From positions 217,783 to 281,782 of the forward strand of contig BDGG01000002.1 of the NCBI GenBank assembly GCA_001949185.1: a DNA stretch of 64,000 bases, read 5' to 3'. The notes under the pieces were generated by a model that saw only the letters and a list, made by a program, of their open reading frames with translations, searched no databases and was not told the DNA's origin. Both the position numbers and the translations under genes were made by a program. This stretch comes from Ramazzottius varieornatus. Lineage: Eukaryota; Tardigrada; Eutardigrada; Parachela; Ramazzottiidae. Position 1 is the first letter of the stretch; each line of letters opens with the position of its first letter. Positions 46,035 through 57,314 of the stretch are shown in pieces.

Positions 46035-46794
46035 CTGGTAGAACAGTAGCAAATCTTCTAGACTACTTCCAGTTTAACAAACGTTTTCGTGGCCGAAACA
46101 CAACTTGAAAATTTTTTGTGAAAGTCTTTTACAGCCGGAAGCTATTAAGATTACTTGGACAGAGGCGGTTGTCGCGAGCCCGGAGGCTTTGGCTTGATTC
46201 GACAGCTTTTAAAAAGTCTATGCCGGTCTGTTCGTCAGAGGACGACAGAAGCCACTGCTCCGAAGTTTACCTAACTTGATGACTAGCCAGAGAAGAAAAT
46301 CGAAACTGGATAGCGGCTCAGCTGAAATGTGGCGCTGCGTTTTACGGGCCCGCAGGTGAGTCCGAGGTCCTCGGCTCTTACGGATCAGCCTCAGGCTACG
46401 AGTCAGATGGGCCGTGGGCAGAGTAAGCTGTCACCTGACTCAAACCCGGCATATGGGCCGGCGAGCGAGTTCGCAGTTCATGTATGACTCCTGCCCTCAC
46501 GTATTTTATACTATCAACATTATGACGGCTGGAGGCGGAGTCATCGTTCAGAATTTGTCAGTTTCTTTGACCGGCATTTCATGACGTCAGACCTGACTTA
46601 TTCTGCCCACTGCCCAGTTGATACAGTAGCAGCATGGTACAGTACAGGCGCTCGTCGACACGAACATACCACAGTCAACGTGAAGAACCGAGTAGTCAGC
46701 GTAGCGGAAGAAAAATTAAATTGGCCATTGAGCAAATCTACAGCCTTGGTTTCAGTCTGGGTTTTGTTGTATAGCAGCTGTGTGTTAGGCCTTG
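46035..46794. other. Spacer between the two TRPM2-like genes
   Basis: The intergenic stretch between the end of copy B and the 5' end of copy A. The undetected first exon and promoter of copy A should be here. No other feature is supported. Confidence 0.35.
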
Positions 46795-49700
46795 AGGGAT
46801 CGAATGATGGTCGCGTCGAGTTGCGACAGTCCGCTCAGGTCTGCAGTTTCCGCATTCCTCCATCGATACCCCTGTAAAGTGCCAGCTTACAGTGCGATCA
46901 GATGGACCATGGCTGATCCAACAGCAAAAATCTTACGGAGCTTTGGTCCAGTTGCACAAGCGGCACATCGATTCTCAAGATCAAAGCTTCTGTCCAGGCG
47001 TTATCGGTATTGACTGGAGAGTCCAGATAGCCGCGGTACAGTTCCCGGACACGAACCGGCGGCACTGTTTTCCCTTGAGTCTCGCGGTCTTTCTGCCATT
47101 GCCTTTGCAGCAGTTTCGGAATAGTCTAATTATTTCAACAACTTGTTAACTTAGTGGAGGCCCAAAACGTGGGACAGATTGACGTTCCTCACCCTGGCTA
47201 GGCTTTCTTCCGACGTGATCAAATCTGGATCGAAGTCGGCCTCTGTGCTCGAGTCCGTCTCGTTGAATATCGAATCGATTAAGACAGCCGCTACGGCGTA
47301 CTCCGAATAGTAGTGGCACAGAGGTACCTGCAGAACGACCCGCTGAAAAACCCAGCCAATCCTGTCAAGTCGTGCAGGGAAGTGAAGTTAGGTACCATAC
47401 ATGAGGAAGAGACTGCAAAGCGCTTTGGATGATGAAGCGGAGAGTCTGCTTCACACTGTGGCAAGTGATGGCCACAATGATGCGGTGGTTGGGTCCGTAT
47501 CGGCTGTTATGACCCCGTCCGCCTAAGCCCGTTCTGCCTCTCGGATTCCTGGGCAATGTTGAAAAAAACAGTCCTGTTACGTCATACGCGGCAGCCGAAC
47601 AAACAACTTGATGACATTGTTTCCCACCAGCGGCGCACCTTCTCGGTGTGACCAACTGGAAACTGCGTCACTTGGAAAACCGATCTTATCGAGTTTGATT
47701 GGCTTTCCAGGTGGCGCATAGTCTAACTGTGAATGACTGAGAAGTTGCGCCAGCTGAGAGAGCTTTCGCGCGACGCTGCCTGGTACAATCAAACGAGCTC
47801 TTTGCTTACAGAGGGAGGTTGTTGGCGTCGATGCGGTAGTAGACAGGTCGGCCATCTTGGTCCAGGACCCACGACTTGCGATATATAGCAGAGCCGTCGT
47901 TATACTGGATGGTGTTCCATTCGGCCTCGTCATGCTCACTGGCGCTACGGCGGAAGTGGGCCCTTCCTGCTTGATTGTCGTGCTCCCGGTCAACAAAGTC
48001 CTGCTCTTCCGGGGTGAAATCACTTAGAGGTTTGTTGAACGTCTGTGGAGCGTACTGATCGTAGGCGACTGACCAGTCGACTTTCTCGTCGGGCACATAG
48101 CAACGGCGGATGCTCGTGTCGGGATAGACGGTTCCGCGGCTCTGGATGAAAGGTATCGGATCGAGGACCTCGTGCAAATGAACCACTGCTCCCCCACCTC
48201 CAGCTTCTACGGCGATGACGTCGGTCAAGTATTATGTCATCGCCAATTGCGCACCACGTCCTTGTCATTTTTCCATTATTCATCTTAGAGGACGTAAAGC
48301 GCCATCTACCTTTCGGCCGATACTGAATTTGGCTCAACAACTGCTTGCTTTGTACTTCTCAGGGACTAAGCGCAATATTCGCAACACACCGACAGAACCA
48401 AGCTGTAACACATAGGTATTCCTGCGTTACGTCCTCTGTACTTCACTTCTGATACGAATCGGAAGAGGTGCGCGGATTGAAAGAGAAAGAGGGTAACTAA
48501 GCAAGGACAAAGAAGTTCTCAAGAGTAAAGGTTGTACACTAGGCAAATTGCCTCCATATTGATTAACCTTCTTCACGCTGGATGAACCTGGCAGTGTTCT
48601 GGACGTGGCTGTGAGCATCCTTCGCGTTGTCATCCAGGGCGGACAGCTTCTTGTCCATCTCCTTGACTTTGGCCAGTAGACTCTGCACATCACCTTTAAT
48701 GGTGCCCAGCCTGCAAAATGACAAAGTGCTGCCCAGTAATCTCTCATAAAGTTTCTGGTCTACACCTGCCACGCCGTCTCCTTCTGGAGTTCAGCAGTGT
48801 AGCGCTGAATGTCTCTCTTACAGGGCATTTTGCTGTTTGGGGATGCCTTGGGCAGCAGCTTGCTGGCTCTTTTGTGTCAAGTACAGGTTGGCTTTGTGCT
48901 TCCAGTAGATGAAGGTGTCCATCTTGACATCCGACTCCACGTCTAACGGTGCAAGCTACCAATCACAGTACTCAAGGTGTAACGACGACACAAACAGGCA
49001 AGAATATTGTGGGCTGGCCTTACCTCTTGTATGCGGTGGCCTTTGTTGGTCACAAAGTACTGGACAATGGTCCATAGGTTGCCGATGATGCTGAGGGGGA
49101 AGGGCAGGATGGAGCGCAAGTGGTACTCCAAAAGGAGCTTGAAGCGATAGTAACTCCATACCAGGTCGACCTTCGGCCGTTCCGCCATCATGCGAAAACT
49201 GTAACAGGCCATAGGTCAAAAGACGTGCCGTTGACTCGATAAAGCCGTTTTTGCTAAGTGGCGCACGCCTTCAAATAGTATTACAGTAAACATGCGCCAC
49301 TTGGGGAAACTATCTTGTCGAGATACGAAAGGCACAAGACAAGTAACAAACAGACGAAACTGAGCTTACATGAAAAAGACCATCAGGATGACCATCATGC
49401 CCAGTTTGAGGAGAAAGTAGTACTGGATGACGAAGAAGTAGGACCAGAAGGAGACGGTGTTGCAGGTGTAGTCGGTGTAATCGCCCAGCCAGCAGCGGTC
49501 CACCGGGTAAGCCGTGTTGGGCTGCGTAAAGTTGTTGTAGTTGATTCTACTGGTCCGTTCGCATTGCGGGTTACTACGACAAGGGGCCGGTCATTAGGCA
49601 CTTCAACGCGGCATGACATGAAGTATCGGCCATAAAACCCTACTATTCAAGTTCGTTATAGAATGCTCCGAAGATGGTGAAAGTCGACCGGTAGAAGGCT

Positions 49701-52700
49701 CGTCGCCAGTCTTCTCCTGTGAAGGGATAATCTGGGGTGATCAAGGCTTGCCAGATGACTCCCGTCGACACCTACAACGCAACTGTCATGTTTGAAGCTC
49801 AGATCGCAGTTTCAAATTTAGGCAAGCAAGCTGGACAAGGCGCTTTTTCTGAACGACTACATCTCAGCACCTAACAGTGCAAATATGCTCCACTTGAACA
49901 ACAGGGTGACTGGACCAGATGTGACTTCCCAGGTGGCGCACGCTTCCGGCTGACAGCACTGAAAACGTGCGTCACTTGCAGAACAAAAATTCGACATTTC
50001 TGACTCCCCTCGCGTCTACTGATAGTCCTTGACACTTACGAAGAGAGGAGTCATCAGGATGAGCCACTTGGTGACGTCTTTCCTCCACATGACATTCATG
50101 AGGCGGGTGAATGGTCCGATCATGCGGTTGATGGGGTAAAACTTGGTCCAGATGCTGTAGTAGTAGTACATGACACCTGCCGAAACAATAAAGGGATGCG
50201 CTGCACCGTCAAACTGAATGATAAAACCGGAAGATAGATGTTGGCACCTACCGAAAGCCAGGATGACTCGCCCTGTGAAGGGGTGCTCGTAGCGGAAAGG
50301 CGCGATGCGGTACAGGAAGAATATGATGATCCACACAGTTTGAAAGAGAATGTCGACGGCGCGAAGAGTCCAGCCGACACGGCTGTGCTTCAACAGGATA
50401 TCTCCAATCGTCCTACAGAAAACACGTTCCCATCAACCAGCAGCTCGGCATACAAACTCGACGTAACCCTCGATCAGATGGCGCATATTCTCAGCCCCCA
50501 ACAGTCATAACGTGCGCCACTTGAAAAAACCATCTTCTCGAGTTTGACTGTTCTCCCAACTGGCGCAACGTTCTCAAGGGGTTTTGGCTGGAAGCTTGCG
50601 CCATCTGCAAAAACGATCTTGATCAGTTTGATTGCCTAGAGAACTCAAGCTAGAAACAATCGCAGAAAAATGGTTTCATCATACGATACATCGCCTAGGC
50701 CGATCCAGAAATTTAGGCAGTGAAATGTGAAATGTTTGGATACTCGTAAGGCAGCTTCTTACCGAGTGACCAGTTCCAGCCAAATGAGGACGGTGATGAT
50801 GAAGACGGCGATGTCCACGCCAATGTTGGTGCAGGACGGCAACATCATGTCGACACCGAGGACGACGAGAAAGGCGAGGTAGATGAGGAACCAGGTGGTG
50901 AACTTGACGATGGGCGCGCTCCAGACAGTCAAGAGCATGGCCGGCAGCGAAGGGCGGTATTCCTTCTGCTTCTTGGCTTGACCACGCTCGTATGATAGAT
51001 TTGTTCGATCGAGTGCAGCCAGGTGAGACTTCTTCTCTTCCAGTGACCGTGGCTCATGAAGGTACTCGTCCTCTGCAATAAACATGACACGACATCAGTC
51101 AACGGAAGATGGTCTATGCGCAAGGCTTCATACACCGACCTTTGACTCCGCCAAAGCGGGAGCCACCTTTGCCTTCTTCTCGCTGGCTGGGGAAGCTGAG
51201 CCAGAAGAACATGGGAAAGATGAGGTAGGCCGATAACAGCAGCTTCAACGTGGGCAGAGAGCCCTTCACCCGCACAAAGTTGAAGCTGAACTGATCCAGC
51301 CACGTCTACCACAAACCGACTCGTATAGGAAAGACCAAGAGAACAAAACAACAGCTCCACCGACACGGGAGAACGGGTATTCAAGTGGCGCATCTCCCCA
51401 CTACTTCGCATCGGAAACGTGCGCCACTTTCATGAAATATCTTAGCAAGCTTGTTTCCTCAAGTGGCGCAATTTTGCACTGCTGTTGGCTAGAAGCATGC
51501 GCCACCCGAGAAAGTGTTCTTGGCGGCTTCCTGTACCTGAATGGTTTGGTGGCCGATGAACTTTTTGTTACGTGCATCGAAGGCCATTTCTAGGGTTGTC
51601 TTGTTGTTGGCCTCTGCCACTCCACGCAGAAAGAATGAGCGCGCTCGGAGGGGCGATTCCTTGATACCTGAAGACAAAGGCGTATGCAAGAAAGGGGGCC
51701 GGAAGTCGATTTGTAATGTTTACCCAAGTCAAGGATGTCGGTGGCGATAGCACCGAATTCGTCAGCCTGCTTCTTCAAGCGGTCGTGGAGCTCTTCGTTG
51801 TTGATGTGGCGGTAGATGCCGCGGTATAGCGACTCGATGATGACGCAAAGGGGGATAGGGTCGGAGGCGTACTTCAGCAGGACCTTGAGAAGCGCGGGTC
51901 GGTGGAACAAAACACCGAAGACCACCAAAGCTCGTAGCGACTATCAAACGGGACGTATGCATTTTACCGATACGCACAAGCAGCTAGATTTGAAAAGAAA
52001 TTCAGGCTAATGAATTTGTACATTAGCATCGGCTAAGACGGGATCGGCGACTGTGTCATCTCGTGTCAGAGCAATCCGCGACATTTCATGGAGGTCCAAA
52101 AAGTTCTTGATGCCGGTCAGCTGTTGGATCAAAGGGTTAAGTTCCCTCAGAATGAAGTCTTCACGGACGGGCTCGGCTGAAAATGAAGAATTTAAGCGAG
52201 TGTGCAACCCATCCCTAGAAAAACAGCGTGATTGAAACTAGAAGTTACTGATTTTTACTTTGACTGTGGCCCAAGATATTATCCCAAATGTAGCTCACGA
52301 AGAGGTCGCGACCATTGGCTTTTTGAAAGAGGAGCAGTAGATCCAAGTGCGAAGTGAAAAAGCGCAGCGGGAACTTTTGCCGAAGCAGCAGGTCGACGAA
52401 AGCCTCGCGGTTGGGCGCCATCAGCGCCGACAACATGGCCGAGTACGGCACCTGCTCAGCAATAAGAAAATAAGACAAGAGATTGTTCGGGCTCCTTATC
52501 AAGAGAGGTGCACCAAAGAAGATGAAGAAATCCATACTTTCGCCGGAAGTTTGTTCCATGGTGAACAATCCAGCAACAAGGAGCTGGCAACTTCCGGTTG
52601 GTTTAACTGGATGCACAGTTTGAAGTTACGGTTGGCTTGGTCCGGTGTGGCATCTGCAGTAGAAAACAAGAAACATTTAGAAGCAGGAGCCGGCAATATT

Positions 52701-54259
52701 ATCCAACTGAGTTTCGATTACAGTACTTTTCTCAGCAGAGCTGTTGATTAGAGCTTGCAACAAAGTTTTATCCAGCGATGTGAAAGTGTCCAAACGGCTG
52801 CAGTCTGCCACGTACAGCAGTTTCCCTTCCTTGCCGGCGCCAGCTTCTACTATCTCAAGTATTTTATCGACATAGTCAAACTTCATCCCTTCGTTGGCTT
52901 GAAGCTCCGGAAAGGATCTGGCAAGGCGAGTAGCCAGGCTGCTGCGGGTGCGGCGCCGGTCCGGCTCAGCACTAAAAATGTTCCAACCGACTCAGGGTAA
53001 TACTAGACCAAACCGTCCCACCAAGCAGCGCACGCGATCAGCTGATAACTCCACCAACATGCGCCACAGAGGAAAACAATCAAACTGGGCAAGATCGTTT
53101 TGCCAAGTGCTGCATGCTTCCAGCCATCAACACTGTCAACACTGCCAACACTTGCCATCTTGTCGAGCTTATTGGCCGATCTTCCGGTTACACCACAACT
53201 TCAATATTCAACGTACTTTGACCTTATGTACACAAATACAAGCCGAGAGTACCTGTTGCTGACAGCGAACGCAAGGATGTCTGCCATGCCGCCGCATTTG
53301 TCCATGACGACGACAGGAGTGCGCAGTTGGACGTAGGCCCGAATGCGGTCGAGCTCGTCGAGCTCCCCTTGGAAGAAGAAGATGATGTGCGGAACGAACG
53401 GCACTGCTCCATCGTGAACTATTGAAAGACAGCTCAAGGATAAGTGACGTACTAGTACAATGATACAAAACAGCAAAGCATGGCAAGAGTTGTCATATAC
53501 CCACCGTCACCTTCGCTTTCGGCCAGTCGAGCCCCCAATTCGTTCTGCAGCTGCTTCTCAATGTCGACGCGAAGGAAACCGGCGTCATCGTACTTCTTGT
53601 CCAACAGCAGGTAGTGCGAGCGGTAAGGACTGATACCGAAGCCGCTGTTCTCCGTGATTCCCGGAGTGGGAACAACCTTCACGGCGATCTCGGTAGTTCC
53701 TGCTTCGTTCTGCAACAAAAGCAGGACAGAGTCTGACAGACCATCAACAAGATAAGCAGGAAGGACAATCAACCGCACGGTGTATTTGTGCCGGCACACT
53801 TACCAAGTTTCCAGTTCTGGCTATTCCAGTTCGCTCCGCGACTCTGGTCAAGGGAACAAAGCCAATGTACTGGACGAAAGGTTTTCTGTGTCCCTGCTGA
53901 ATTTGGCTGTCGATCAAGTAGTCGCGGAACATTTCCTCCCGTTTAGCTGCGGTGGCCACCAGCCGCGAAATGCCATAATCCAGGCCATCGTCGATGACCA
54001 AGAGGTCCAGATTGCCCAGGAGCTATTCATCATCTATTAGTAGGACACTTTGGTAAAAGCAGGTTCGATGGAAACTTACGTTTATGAAGCCCGTCTGGAA
54101 TTCAGATCGAAAGTCGTCCCGTTTCCATGAGCGGAAGTTCTGTGTGCCGGAAACAAAGGAAACGATGGCGTCAGGCACACGTTCAACCCAGCGTCGTGAC
54201 ATGTCCAAAGCCAACTCCGGCCCGTTGATATCATCTGTGGCCAGGAGAAAGGCTTTTCG
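46795..54259 (-). CDS. TRPM2-like channel with NUDT9-H domain, copy B (5' incomplete)
   Basis: About 24 exons run from 54259 to the stop at 46795 with clean splice joins; the N-terminal exon was not found. Order: TRPM homology region (PDAIVSFVSGTQNF; SLOG fold VPFVPHIIFFFQGEL...VVVMDKCGGMADIL, 53418-53253), S1-S2 (51305-50763), S3-S5 (50412-50040), pore and S6 (49771-49370), TRP-box-like VDLVWSYYRFKLLLEYH (49198-49024), coiled coil (48955-48568), then NUDT9-H: SIRRCYVPDEKVDW, NPRGRTGLGGRG...YGPNHRI (47548-47401) and GYLDSPVNTDNAWTE (47125-46937). It is a diverged tandem duplicate of copy A with the same exon plan. The segment matching the Nudix helix (HYYSEYAVAAVLIDSIFNE) lacks REXXEE. The filter region reads FGAFYNELE and S6 reads LGMMVILMVFFM. 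Hydrolase activity is therefore unlikely; ligand gating is inference from the family. Confidence 0.85.
47627..47757. repeat. GTGGCGCA hairpins, 2 units
   Basis: CAGCGGCGCACC...CTGCGTCACTTGG, a linker with GATCTTATCGAGTTTGATTG, then AGGTGGCGCATAG...TTGCGCCAGCTG. Within TRPM2-like copy B intron 47549-47809. Confidence 0.8.
49255..49304. repeat. GTGGCGCA hairpin, 1 unit
   Basis: TAAGTGGCGCACGCC...CATGCGCCACTTGG. Within copy B intron 49199-49369 (about 171 bp). Confidence 0.85.
49880..49981. repeat. GTGGCGCA hairpin, 1 unit plus a worn unit
   Basis: A worn right arm ATGCTCCACTTG, then CAGGTGGCGCACGCTTCCGG...GTGCGTCACTTG. Within copy B intron 49772-50039. Confidence 0.8.
50476..50612. repeat. 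GTGGCGCA hairpins, 2 units
   Basis: AGATGGCGCATATTCTCAGC...GTGCGCCACTTG, a linker with CATCTTCTCGAGTTTGACTG, then AACTGGCGCAACG...TTGCGCCATCTG. Within copy B intron 50413-50762. Confidence 0.85.
51382..51512. repeat. GTGGCGCA hairpins, 2 units
   Basis: CAAGTGGCGCATC...GTGCGCCACTTTC and CAAGTGGCGCAATTTTGCAC...ATGCGCCACCCG. Within copy B intron 51306-51536. Confidence 0.85.
53022..53150. repeat. GTGGCGCA hairpins, 1 unit plus a decayed unit
   Basis: AGCAGCGCACGCGATCAGC...ATGCGCCACAG followed by CCAAGTGCTGCATGCTTCCAGC, which has lost its right arm. Within copy B intron 52972-53252. Confidence 0.65.
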
Positions 54260-54839
54260 CTGCAAGACAGAAAGCAGATGGTTTGATCCAGCATAGACAT
54301 GATCCTGAACGGTGTACTTCTGGCACGCGCAAGAGACCAACTTTCGGTCCAGTTCCCGCGAAAACTCTCCAAACCTTCACAGAATTTCTTACCAGGATAA
54401 ACCTTCACACCGAGAAAAAACGTTTTATTCAGTATCCAGACACTGCGACAAACCAATCGCTGATACACAACACGATGTCTTCTGTTGAGTGAAACACGTT
54501 CGAAGAACGGGAACAAAAGTGTATCGGTAAATTCGGCACACGCGCCTGACCCAAATGGGGGCATGGACAAAACTGTGAGCAGCGGAGCCAATGCGGCACG
54601 GGCCAGCTAAGCCTGTCCAATCAAATGAATCAATCGGAGCAACCTCGCTTTCGCTCCGCTGCTAACAGTTCTGTCCATGCCCACAGTTAGGCCACGCGTG
54701 TTTACAGTACAAGCAAACGGCGCACGAGGCCACGAGCCACTATTCGGGAAAAACTCGGGCGCTTCTACTTACGAATACAGTTTCAGCAAAGTCAACATAT
54801 TATCCGGAAAAACGGAAAGGAAAGTGTGGAGAGGTCTCA
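54260..54839. other. Upstream region of TRPM2-like copy B
   Basis: The first coding exon of copy B should lie here or higher. A minus-strand frame at about 54540-54395 ends at a GTAAG donor but shows no TRPM resemblance, so I do not call it. Confidence 0.3.
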
Positions 54840-56126
54840 TCAGTCCGTCACTCCCGCTTTAGCCAGTTCGAGACGAAGAGCGAACCTTTTCAGCTCAAAC
54901 TCGCGCACTTTCTGCCTCTCGTGACGATCCTTTTCTCGCTCTTGTCTGTCTTCTTCGACTTGCCTTTCTTCCAAGGCCATCTTTCGCTCCTCAAGAGCCA
55001 GCTGGCGTTCAACAATAGCTAGTTGTCGCTGACTGATGGTACAAGTCAGTAGTTCGCCCGAAGAGAATGGCCTGCGGATTGTTGCTCTGCGTCTGGACTT
55101 GACTTTTACACTGGCCTCGCAACTTTCTGGCAGCATTTCTTCCACACCCTCTGGTGCTGACTCAATCTCCACGTCTTCAGATACGTTGCACATCAAGTCT
55201 TCCTCGGGAGCAGGTAGCTGGGCCACAGAAAATTGGTTCCCATAGATAGGATACAGTCTGTGCCACAGTGGACACCTGTCTTCAACGGCTTCTGCAAAGG
55301 AGAAGCACAGTGGGATACGAGTCACTCCTAAGTCTTACGAGGGTACAGTAGTACTCTAATCTAGTAGACACTTTGGAAGGAGTCAATCAATCATTCGACA
55401 GAATTTGATTGATTGCATTATGGTCTAACCCAGTTTCTGATTGATAGTTGTGTCCACAAGAATACACAAAGCGCTAGTAACGTCAGTGGCCAATAAACAT
55501 GTCAAAACTTCAGCCGCTCCGGCCTCCAGCAATAGCAGTACCATTGTAAATTCAAAAATTAAAGTATCCCCAATGCTGTTCGCGCACGACGCCATGAAGA
55601 TACGACAAAGCTCGATGGGTCTTTGACGCAATGCGCGACCGGAAGTGAGAAAAGCAAGTTTGACCAGCCACTTACTTCTAGTCTTCTCGTCTTCCATTCG
55701 CTCGCTGACGAATGTGGCGTCCAGATCATCACATTCCGAGCTTCCTTCAGAAAGAAAATTCAGCGCTTCTTCGTAGCCTTTCTTCAAGTGGAGCAGCTTG
55801 TTCTTGACCGTAACGGCATCCCGATTGATGCCATGCTGCTTGAGGTAACTGGATATCTTCCTGTGCAGTTCAGCCTTCCTGATGTTGAGCTTGCCAGTGA
55901 GGGGGTCAATCTTCCCTGCACCACTGATCAGCGCGCTGTTAGCAGGTTGCTCCATCCATGTGAGAAGAACTTCTTCATCCGCTTTCCAGGATCCGTATCC
56001 GCGAGGTTGACGGTCAACAGCTCTCTGCTCTGCACTGACGGGAATCAGAAACGGATGCTCGTCTTCCCCTTCCCAAATACGCTTCCTCCTTCTCGAGGGA
56101 GGAGCTTCACTGCCTTCATCCGCCAT
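54840..56126 (-). CDS. SANT/Myb-like domain protein with coiled-coil tail
   Basis: Two exons (56126-55676 and 55291-54840) join in phase across a consensus GTAAGT donor and TTTGCAG acceptor, giving 300 residues. The N-terminus is basic (PPSRRRKR). Residues ~45-135 form a helical domain with YGSWKADEEVLLTWM, IRKAELHRKISSYL and VKNKLLHLKKGYEEAL. This matches the Myb/SANT-like DNA-binding pattern of a tryptophan followed by K-x-K/L-x-x-L-x-x-x-Y. After an acidic, Ser/Pro-rich linker the C-terminal third is a long charged coiled coil (repeats of ERQLALEERKMALEERQ). This layout is common in nuclear DNA-binding proteins and in domesticated transposon proteins. I do not recognise a specific orthologue. 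The start is the first ATG in an open frame. Confidence 0.7.
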
Positions 56127-57314
56127 AGCACGCTTGGACCTCGTACAGGCAGAGCCAGTTCAGATTGTCCTCTTTGTGAGCAAGGAGTGAACAATCAACA
56201 AAGAACCGGAATAGAGAATCGACAAAATCTAACTAGTATCTAAATGACCTGATAAACCCAATAAGTCGATAGTGTAAGGAATTCGATTGATTGTTGATTG
56301 GTGGCTGGAACGCAGTGTTATGACGTACTATCAATACTTTTGTTGTTATGTCACGCACGTCATCCAACGTGTGTTGGCAGCACTGACAACAGTCAAAATG
56401 CAGCTGTTAAATTAAAATTCTCGAACTTGCTCCCAGAGTATGAAACTACCACCAGGAAGTTTCACGCAAAAAATAGAAGAAGTTGGGACAGCCACTTACC
56501 ATGTCGAGGACGGGACATCCACCCGTTCGGCGTCGGGCTACTTCATTCTTCGTGGACCTCTGGACATCGGTAGTTCCCTGTGGCGCATGCTCCTCGTGGT
56601 TGTTGTAACGGTCGTCAAAGTCCAGTATCCCTGCCCGGATCATTTTGAGCACGTTTAACGCTCACTCCCTCAAAGATATCCTCTTCATAGACTTGTGATG
56701 CTTTTAGACTTCCTTCCAGCTACTATAATATTAATGTAGATACGCCGTGCCAGATCACAGTACCAGAACGTCAATGGACGAGGAACCTTATCTGACAGTT
56801 GCACAGTTTGGCTGTTCGAAATCGCCGCGAACAGTTCGCCCCGGGCAGGTGGCTTCCTCACATCGAATACTTGTTATGCTATCGCTTTAGCCTTTTCTAT
56901 CAGGTGGCCACGTCGATTAAGAGCATGTTCGAAGTATTCACTGCTAGAGTAGAAAACAATCTCGATGGAACGTGCAAAGCTTTAAGCAAGGCCTTCGGCC
57001 ATTTCGTTCGAGCACAATGAAATATTCTTTACAGTACGGACATACACGTACAATGGGACAGGCCTTTTCGCTGGGGCGGTTGGGGAGCACGCACGTACTC
57101 GACCGATTCCCATTAATGTCATTTTCGCCACTTTTCTACAGTTGAATTTTCATTTTAGCGTCATTTCCGCCTGTCCCATAATTCCCCATCATAGAAAGAA
57201 GCGTAGAAACAAGGTAACGGAAGCACGCGTTGCTGTCAACGAATACATGGTTGCAGATTACCGCATCATCGTACTAGACACATCGAGAACCACGGCTGTT
57301 GCACCAACGTCCAT
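56127..57314. other. Spacer between SANT-like gene and Slo-like gene
   Basis: The promoter of the SANT-like gene and the 3' UTR of the Slo-like gene are expected here. I see no further gene or named repeat; short frames lack splice or family support. Confidence 0.35.

Noticed and set aside
42375-53486. SLOG/Rossmann-like blocks as separate nucleotide-binding enzymes
   Set aside because: They are exons of the TRPM homology region, in order with membrane and NUDT9-H exons.
54395-54591. Minus frame ending at a GTAAG donor upstream of TRPM2-like copy B
   Set aside because: It begins without a good ATG and shows no resemblance to TRPM N-termini or to the corresponding exon of copy A.
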